The notes under the pieces: model-generated
Told to the model about the DNA's origin: nothing
The model's input: the letters and a program-made list of their open reading frames with translations, nothing else
The model's database searches: none
From: Azadirachta indica
Lineage: Eukaryota > Streptophyta > Magnoliopsida > Sapindales > Meliaceae
NCBI GenBank assembly: GCA_022749755.1
Contig: CM040447.1
Coordinates: 16,095,087-16,159,086 of the forward strand
Direction: 5' to 3'
Length of the DNA stretch: 64,000 bases
Program-made: the position numbers and the translations under genes
Part shown: one piece after another, positions 56,404-64,000 of the stretch
How positions within the stretch are numbered: the first letter of the stretch is position 1
How the letters are laid out: each line of letters opens with the position of its first letter

Positions 56404-59320
56404 AGTGACAAGCCTGCTAAGCGGAAAAGAGAAAGAAGCTCCAGCTACTACAGCAGCTCCACATATAATTAGCAGTAATTGAACAGGGAGCCAAAATACC
56501 TGAATTTTGTAATGATATAATTAATATTTTTATATTTAAGTCAACTTAATTTTAAAATATTAATCTGATCTACTCACTCTTTTTGGTCTTAACTTCACAG
56601 TGAAGGACTAGACACCAAATTTGTGGTCGCCGTTGATATCAGGGATATCCTGTATGTTATTAAATATAAAATTAAAACAATTCTTATTGTGAGTTGTATT
56701 ATGTTTATGGTTAATTAATTAAACAGATTTTAATTTGATGATAAATTTGGTTGTCAGTCAATTAATTATTCTGAATTACATACCTTGAATAGTGCAAATA
56801 CAATACTAAAGAAGAACTTGAAGCTAGTCGAAAACATAATTGATCTTGTGAGTACTACAGGTCTACCAAGCAAATATGTCTGTATGCAATTGAAAATGCA
56901 AAGGAATATTAATTTCTAGCTAGATATGCAAGTCATCAATTTATTATACATATTAACTTTTAATTTCACAGGCTGAAGAATTTACGTGTGTACCTGGCTG
57001 TGTAGGAAATAAGGAATTAGATATAAAAGCGCAACAGTTTGTAGGTAAACTGTAGCGAGAAATGGATTTTTCTTCCATCTAAGAACAGGAAGCTAATAAA
57101 ACCAAGATGAAATTCATCAAATCAAAGATATACTATCCAGCAAATTAAACCAAGTGGATATATCAAATATATGTGTATCATCCATATATACATCTCCTAC
57201 ATATACATATACGTAAGGGGATTCAGAATCCAATTCGATTCAATCAATTTGCTCAATTCAATCTAATTTGATCTATTTTTAGTGAATTTGGTGAATTCAA
57301 TGAGTTAAGTTGAATTCAAAAATATAAAATTCGCTCGACACATGAATCCATATGGGCTCAATGTTCATAGGTCTTACTGATCCATATGATCCATTTGACA
57401 CCACACATAAACCCATTTGCCACCCACTCCTCATATGTGTGTATGTATGTGGACGGATAATATTTAATTAAAAAAAATTAATAATTTATAACTTTTTTAT
57501 CCAATTAGTCAAATTTATATTTATAATACAAGTATTATATATGAATAATACCATATCGTATTAATGATATTTTTATTAAGTATTTAATGCAAAATACATA
57601 AAAAATGGAAAAAATAAGTGGAAATGAAAAATTTATTTCTCGTATGTAGATTCTTTATCCTACTTATTAAATTTTATTAGAAAATAAGGTGAGTATTGAG
57701 GATCAAAATTAAAATGAGGTGGGGAACAGGAAAAAACTCTCTAACCCCATCTCGTTCTATTGCTATCCCTATTTAATTCTATTTTTTGGTTTATTTTCTA
57801 AATGATCAATATTTTTTATTTACGATATCTTTTTTTCTTGTTAAAATAAAATTTAACAACAACATTATGTGAAGGATTATAAGTTTTAGTGTCTGTTTGA
57901 TATAACTTTTAAGTAAAACTTTTGGAATAGATATTTTATCTGCAAAACTTTTATAAATAAAGTTTTTAACAAAAGTTTATCAATCATTTACTTATTATAA
58001 ATAACTTTTTAGAAAATTTAAGTAAATATTTTAATAAATAAATTTTTAATGTTTTATTTTAGAGAAATATCATAAAATTTTAAAAATAAAATAAAAGTAT
58101 TTTAAAGTATTGCTAATTTAAAACATATTTAGTCATGAATTAAGATCATAAAATTAAGAGGCTTAGCTTGGCAGTACTTACATCCACAGAGTAAAAGGTC
58201 TGAACTAGAAAGTTCGCGAGGAGGGCCAGAAAAAGTGGTTGAGAATGAGACATAATTCCCATGGCCAGATCCTAAAGTATCGATACATACATACATATAT
58301 ACATATAATGAGATAAAAAATATGCATGTATATACTAAAGTCTAAAGATAATAAAATTAATAATTAATTTCCTTAACACATAATTTTATAAAAAAAAAAA
58401 ATTCTTATTAAGAAATTAATTAATAAAGAAGAGGTTAATTTTTGCTTAATTAATTACCACCAATAAAGATCCGAAAGTAATTGCCTTTCCGGCTTCGATT
58501 GAGATCTCACCGGAAGCTAGAGGAAGATGAGGCTTGTTAACCTTAATTAATTTGAACGAATTTTGTCAGCAAATTAATTAAAGGAACAGATTAAAATATA
58601 CTTACATACATGCATTCATATATACCTTGTCTATTTTAACATCATTCAACTGGTTTATTCCCACTCCGTATATGTGGATCAGAATTGTGGGCACTAAGGC
58701 CTGAAATAATGTAAAAACTATAACCATTATAATCAATTAATTAAGCAGTACAGCTTGTACTGTGTAATTGTCTCTTTTAACTAAAGCTTATATATTATTA
58801 AGTATAATTATTAATTGATTACCTTGAATATTCCCATGAAAAAAGTTGGAGTCAAGTCAGCAATACTTTGTACGGGCAGAAGACAAGCTGCTGTTGTGTC
58901 TATAATCTGATAAGCAAAAATGGGAAATTAATTTCTATCAATCTACAGCTATTTAATTTAAACAGTATTTCGAAAGAAAGACTAATTAATTATAACAAGG
59001 TCTGAGTTACTCACCAAACCAATCACAATGTAAGGATAGCAAAAACGGGAAAATGCATTTAAATTCTTGAGTACAATATCCTGGAAACTAGTGGAATGAT
59101 TATTATCCTCCGAGTTTGATGCATGGCCATCTTGTAACGTGATAAAAATACGGTATTTCTCGATCGAATTACGGTGTCTGTTGTTTAGTGTTAATTCGGT
59201 ACTGTTTGTAATTTTATTATAACTGGATGCTAAAATTGAAGCCCTTCCGGAACATTTTGTAGAATACTTGCTTTCTTGATTTTGACTATTACTATTCATA
59301 ACGCCATATATCTGTGTCAC
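56404..59320 (-). pseudogene. Homogentisate-type aromatic prenyltransferase (UbiA family), nine exons, broken
   Basis: This family attaches prenyl chains to homogentisate (tocopherol pathway) or to phenolics, in plastid membranes. Exons, minus strand: 59320-59015 (Ser/Asn-rich leader, then FSRFCYPYIVIGL), 58906-58823 (LLPVQSIADLTPTFFMGIFK), 58700-58626 (IYGVGINQLNDVKIDK, the first Asp-rich NQxxDxxxD motif), 58541-58458 (VNKPHLPLASGEISIEAGK), 58271-58182 (ANFLVQTFYSVD), 57092-56994 (LPVLRWKKNPFLA), 56879-56784 (GRPVVLTRSIMF, FSIVFALFK), 56649-56578 (DIPDINGDHKFGV, second Asp-rich motif, then TAG, SFTVKLRPKR) and 56499-56404 (VFWLPVQLLLIICGAAVVAG). Every intron has GT...AG borders and every junction from exon 1 to exon 9 is phase 0. 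The TAG at 56610-56608 truncates the protein, and the last exon is on the other strand. Both Asp-rich motifs are preserved, so the loss is probably recent. The first Met and any upstream exon are uncertain. Substrate cannot be told. Confidence 0.9.
57190..58135. other. Long intron of the prenyltransferase gene with repeat-like content
   Basis: The intron between 57093 and 58181 holds a degenerate segment of attcaat/aattcga words (57215-57320) and a MITE-like segment beginning tagtgtctgtttgatat (57888 to about 58135). Neither is coding. Assignment to a repeat family is a guess from composition. Confidence 0.35.
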
Positions 59321-60837
59321 TGGCCATTTTGTGCACCCTGATGAACATATTAATTAATAACAAAATGATTATTTGCCAGATCTATTGTATAAATTTAATT
59401 TGCATCTCAATTTTACAAAGTACTTAACATTACTGTTTCTTTCTACTCGTCCATAAACAATAATAATAATAATAATAATAATTGCAAAAGAAAGACCTTA
59501 ATAATCGATCGATTAGTACAACTATCGGTTATTAAAATACTGTTTAGAGATTCTTTTTCAGAAGGCAGAACGAAAACTAATGGAAGAAAGAGAGACAACA
59601 CGCATACCGAATTTTGGAGGGATGCATGAACATGAATGCATGAATGCCCGCATTTTTCTGTCTTTTAATTTATAATAAGAAATTAATATAAATTTGTAAC
59701 ACATCCTTCATTTATAGAATCCATTGCTGACCCATCTAAAGAATGGGGCCTCTGCCGAACTTCTGGCCAGCCGAACCCCACCAAAAAACAATTAATGCAC
59801 TAACAAAATATAAATTACATATGCATATTTCATTTAAGATCCTCGATAATTAATAAATTACTAAAGCTAAGAACTATGGATCTAATTACATTCAATCGGA
59901 GTTCATTATCTTTTGTTTGGAAATTTCTGAAATAAAATAATTAATAAAAGTTATTATTAAAGTTAATTGGATCTGTATGTAGTAGTATGGATAATTATTT
60001 CCTTTCAATAATTTAATAGTTTTGAAGGTGTTGGATGAAAGATACATGTGGATAATTATATGTCTGTTGGGGCATTCAATTTTATTTGGGAGGGTTTGGC
60101 TGGGCTATGGCCCAGCCGAGCCCACTAGATCCGTCTAGAAGCTGCATATAATCTGTTTGTAAAAAATTTGGTTGTTTGGAAGTTAACAGCCAAATGAAGA
60201 CCTTTTTGAAATTAGAAAAAGGAAAAAGAAAAATTAAGCTGATTAATTATTTTCTTTGTATTTGGTATGGTATCTTTTGTTGTATGAGAGAGCTGACCAA
60301 AAAAAGAAAAGTATAATATATATTTTTTCATAATCTATTATAATTTTGCCTCTTCATATTGTTATATTATGCAGTAAATTTATAATAACTAGTGAAATAA
60401 AAAAAAATGGTTGTCATATTGCTTTTATAAAATAATCTATTTTTTCTTAGGTTGGGTATAATTTTTGCAAACACAACTATATTAAATTTAATTAAAATAT
60501 TAATTTTTAGTAAATGTTTGATATATAATTGATACATTGTATATAAGATCAGTACTATTAAAAAAATAAATATTTTTACATAACAAGTATACTTTAATTT
60601 CCTCTTCAAGAAAACATAAACTTCATAGTTTGTGAAGGATGTGGCACTTTGAAAATTACTGCTCCAATAAGTGTAAACTAAACAATTTTCTTCTTCATTG
60701 TCACAACATAAAATTGTTTTAAATTTGTTACGCCTAGAGATATAAAAATGACATTAATGCAATTGATTCCAATTCTTCTTAAAAAATAAGGAAGTATGCA
60801 GATATACTAATTATAATTAATTCCATATATGTAAGTT
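59321..60837. other. Non-coding upstream region of the prenyltransferase, with a GC-rich hairpin
   Basis: No gene. A hairpin at 60092-60123 has arms ggctgggc/gcccagcc around tatg. A related stretch, ctggccagccgaacccc, lies at about 59756-59775 in roughly inverted orientation, so 59738-60128 might be a small inverted-repeat element. A (TAATAA)n-like microsatellite is at 59459-59482. Confidence 0.4.
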
Positions 60838-61190
60838 GAGCGAAAAAACTCAAGCCTATCTTAGCCTGGGTGAAGTTCGGGTTAGCCTAAATTTTTATTT
60901 TAAAACTTGGTATATGTGAAGTTGGGTCCAAATTGAATTAGGGTATCCAAAAAGTTGATCTAATATATATATATATATATATATTTAGATAAACCGGGTT
61001 ACAGCTCGAATTTGAAATTTTTTATTACTTAAATAAAGAGCCTAAATTTGAAATTTAGCTCAAACTCTGGTCGGGTCAAGACCTAACCCGAATATTATAT
61101 AACCTGAGCTTGAGCCTGGACCTGGTTTAAGCAAAATTTTTTGGGTTCAGGACTTTTAAAATCCCGATCCGGAAAATTGCCCACCCCACG
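60838..61190. mobile_element. MITE-like repeat with GGGTGGGCAATTTTCCGG end
   Basis: The right end, reverse-complemented, reads gggtgggcaattttccgga then tcgggattttaaaa, a common terminus of small plant DNA transposons. The interior is rich in words such as cgggtt, gacctaacccg and gagcctggacc. A (TA)n run is at 60963-60984. The left terminus is unclear. Confidence 0.4.
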
Positions 61191-62578
61191 TCTTTGCAGT
61201 TTTACTAGCATGGTAGTGAGAATGAAGTCCTCTAGGAACATATGATAGAATTCTTGCTTGGACTACTTTTTGTGAAGCAATTCATTATATATCCGTGTCA
61301 CCGGGGACATGATGAAGATCTTTAACTGAACCTGAAATAATAATTGTTCATCAGAATACTAAATATGAATGTTGGGCTGTCATGATCATGAATATTTTAC
61401 TACCCAGAACTCTTTTTCCCCGTAATTTTTAGGAAATCGTATATGAATAATCCAATGTTTCTGATGAGGTGGAATAAAAATGCATGATAAGCAACCAAAT
61501 TCTTGTAAAGATACGTATCATAAAATAATAGTTATCTAGTCCATGTGTCTCGCCCTTGGGCGAGTATAGTATTCCTCCCTTTCTGGTCGCTTGCAGCACT
61601 CTGTCCGGCAAGCAATTTCCGTGCTACTGATCCTATCTTTCACAGAATCGGTGCCCTTTTTCACTGTACATGGAGCTCAGCATGTCTGGAAGCACGGGAG
61701 GGAATCCATCTGGGAGGAACTTGAAAAAAAGAAAGAAGGGCTTTCGGTTTTTTGCACCCTTTTCTGGTCTTGCAGCTATTTAAAATATAAAAGAAATCTT
61801 ATTCTAAATAATAATAATATTAGAAAAAAGGGTACATAATATGTACGTGACATACATTTTTAAGGTGTAAAATTTGAATTTCAGGTTATACATTATAACA
61901 TATAGCTAGCTGTCGTATGAATATGTAGCAGACCTTAACGCTATGCACAATGATACTCTTAAATACTGACTTCACTAACTCAATGCGCCCAGCCGATGGA
62001 TAAACTTTCCCTGATAATCTGATAAGTTGATAACTTGGCTCGAGCGTTATCAACCATAGATTGCACTATTGCAGAAACTTAGCCTGGGGCTACCCTCAAG
62101 GTGGTTAAAAGGAAGCTTATTTGTCTTCAGCAAAACCAATAATTGATGTAACTCTATAGGAACGACCAAACTTGCGACGGACAAAAAACAAAAGGGGTGG
62201 ACAAATCCATCCCATCAAACACCTTAGAATCCAAGCTTGGAGCAATAACTACTAAACTCTCTAAATTACTTAAAAATAATTGTAAATTAATAAAACAAGA
62301 AAAAATCCATACCAACAAACACCTAAAAATCCAAGCTCGTTACGGCGTGTTTGCAGTCTGCGTTGTACTCGAAACATAAATTTTTACAAGTGTAACACAA
62401 AATCCAAAGCTAAAGAGAGGCTTAATGGTATTATCGATCCGCATGTAGACCCAGTGAGGAAAGTTTTATAATTAATAATACCATGTTGATCTTTTTCCTT
62501 GCATATGATGTGTCATTCATTAATAATGATAAATAGTATTGAAAATTGTAAAAACAAGTACATGTACATATATTTTCT
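61191..62578. other. Unassigned stretch with a GC-richer island
   Basis: Mostly AT-rich. From about 61545 to 61765 composition becomes clearly more GC-rich (ctcgcccttgggcgag, gcactctgtccggcaagc, ggaagcacgggagggaatcc) with an open frame at 61591-61839. No family could be assigned. An organellar insertion is one possibility. A second short frame at 62197-62379 is not supported. Confidence 0.4.
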
Positions 62579-62584
62579 ATGCTT

Positions 62585-62890
62585 TATGGAATGAATTTCC
62601 GAGTCACTCATACTTTCCGGGAAAATAACGGGGCAGCAGACGCTTTGGCAAACGCGGGTCTCGATTGTAGTTCTTCACCTGGTGGCAACCGCCTCCGATC
62701 GATATTCACCGTCATCTCAGTCAGGATGCCAACGGCTTTCCTAGATATAGATTCTCTTGATTATGAAGTTCCTCCAGAAGCTACTCTTTACTTTCATCTT
62801 TGGGTTTTCTTCTTTCGCTGCGGTGCTGGACGCAAAGGGCTCTTGCGGTTTTTGCTTCACACAGCAAGAATGGCTTTGTTGATTTTCTAG
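62585..62890 (+). pseudogene. RNase H-like fragment (LINE-type RVT_3 C-terminus)
   Basis: The frame reads NFRVTHTFRENNGAADALAN then AGLDCSSS, matching the F.V.HVYRE.N..AD.LA..G segment that ends the RNase H-like domain found in plant LINE polyproteins and in stand-alone RNase H-like genes. No upstream DEDD residues of the domain are seen, so it is a short remnant. The rest of the frame to 62890 is unrecognised. Confidence 0.6.
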
Positions 62891-63169
62891 AATTTTCCTA
62901 TTAAATCGCCATCAAATTTGATTCGGTTTCATATTTCAAAAACTAGGGACAAACAGGAAAGATATAAACAGAGAGAACTGAAGCCAGATTTGCATTCAAG
63001 AAAACTCAGGAAAGGAAACCAACCTTCTTAACAACATTAAGCACTTAAGGCTGTAGCTCTTCATTTCCATAAGCTCCAACATTTATTGGGTTGGGTTTCC
63101 TCCATTTTTGAGATGGTTCAAATTTTCTGTTCAATAGTAACTAAGCTCAATTATTGCAAAGACATTTTG

Positions 63170-63862
63170 GTTTTTTTTTAAGTAGGGTTTAGTATTTAAT
63201 TTTTTGTTACAATATATATATGTGCGTTAAGAAGAGAGAAGAGAAACGGGCACTGTTCACCATTTTTGAGAGAGAGAGTGGGTACTGTTTACGAGAGAGT
63301 GGTAGAATAGTAAACTTAGGATAGTTTTGATCAAGTGGTTGATCGGAGGTCGATTTGTGGTCCGATTGAGTTGAAATTTTACCAGCAGCTTTCAAACTCA
63401 GAGAACTAAATTTTGAACGGTGGAGATCAGTTTTGGAGCTTTCTTTCTTCAGATTTCATGGTTAAAAGTTAGGCCACCATTTTACTAATGTTTTTCTTGA
63501 ACTCTCTCTAATTTCTTTGTAAAACTTGATTGTTTGCCAAGATTGTGTGGTTTTGAGAAAATTGTGGATGTGTACTTCTAGTTCTAACTAGAGAGAAATT
63601 GTGTATTTCTATTATTTGATTATAGTGGAGTTTTTGGGTGGACTACGATCCCGTGGTTTTTACTCTTCACATTGGGGAGGTTTTCCACATTAAAATTGAT
63701 TGTGTTATGATTGTTTTGTTGATGATGTGGTTGCTGTCCAAGAATTGATTTTGTGCCCAAAGATTGTTGCTCTCTTTATTTGTTTCCTATTAAGTTCACG
63801 CAAGAGGAGATAAGGTAATTATTGTGCTTTCGCAAATTGGTTTGTATTAATTTTTTCCAACA
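63170..63862 (+). repeat. Copia-type LTR fragment
   Basis: The phrase gatcccgtggtttttactc followed by attggggaggttttccacat is typical of the R/U5 part of Tork-like copia LTRs. The likely end is ttttttccaaca at 63862. No PBS follows, so it may be a solo or broken LTR. The start is uncertain. Confidence 0.5.
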
Positions 63863-64000
63863 ACACCAAGGTTGAGTTTATTTTCATGTGTGTCTGCTTT
63901 AAAAGCTTCAGAAACTCCGAGAATTGGATCAAGAGGAGCCATTGTTATACCCTTAAAACGAGAAACATTGACAGCAAGATACTCGATTGAAAGACTGCAA

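Noticed and set aside
61591..61839. Possible T2/S-RNase because of VHGAQHVWKHG
   Set aside because: The active-site blocks of T2 RNases (FTIHGLWP and KHGTC) are not present, spacing is wrong, and no Cys pattern fits.

Overview
The window is nuclear DNA of a dicot plant. It is AT-rich, with long stretches carrying no gene, intron-split host genes, several families of plant LTR retrotransposons, CACTA (En/Spm) DNA transposons, MITE-like palindromes and plant-type F-box/FBA genes. No bacterial-style operon, CRISPR array, tRNA or rRNA was seen. The exact species cannot be told from the sequence.

Host genes. Only two apparently intact protein genes were found. Both are single-exon F-box/FBA genes of the CPR1/SLF-like kind: 18957-20084 on the minus strand and 43201-44343 on the plus strand. 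A third paralogue at the left edge (1-736, minus) is broken by a stop, a frameshift and a small deletion. Two other host genes survive as multi-exon ruins. One is a dolichyl-phosphate glucosyltransferase (ALG5)-like gene at 25593-27156, with a lost start codon, a nonsense codon and a mutated splice acceptor. The other is a homogentisate-type UbiA aromatic prenyltransferase at 56145-59320. Nine of its exons lie on the minus strand, and its terminal exon lies on the opposite strand.

Mobile elements, left to right: a badly decayed Ty3/gypsy element (1518-4860, plus); an Athila-like gypsy deletion derivative with two LTR remnants (5113-12194, plus) joined to the RNase H region of a SIRE-like Ty1/copia element (12195-17718, minus); an Athila-like 5' half (20808-23271, minus); a CACTA 3' fragment (23280-24080); a large CACTA element with TNP2- and TNPA-like genes (27219 to about 38510, minus); a large foldback palindrome (39287-40176); copies of one MITE-like family (18256-18661, 40841-41267, 48505-48640) and a second palindromic MITE (41299-41560); a probable solo LTR with an internal minisatellite (44897-45819, minus); a non-autonomous CACTA with both ends (47063-48455); a gypsy (Tat-like) deletion derivative with matching LTRs and a perfect 5-bp target duplication (49652-52614, minus); a Tork/Tnt1-like copia 3' half (52717 to about 54935, minus); and a copia-like LTR piece near the right edge.

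Reading the window as a whole: this is a gene-poor, repeat-dense block in which a small F-box family has been duplicated and dispersed, and in which transposon insertion, internal deletion and local rearrangement have destroyed most other genes. No new functional system with strong evidence was found. The most unusual items are the prenyltransferase gene with its last exon reversed, the tandem-repeat arrays inside retrotransposon 3' regions, and the nested palindrome at 39.3-40.2 kb. All coordinates of repeats and decayed genes were read by eye and may be off by some bases.
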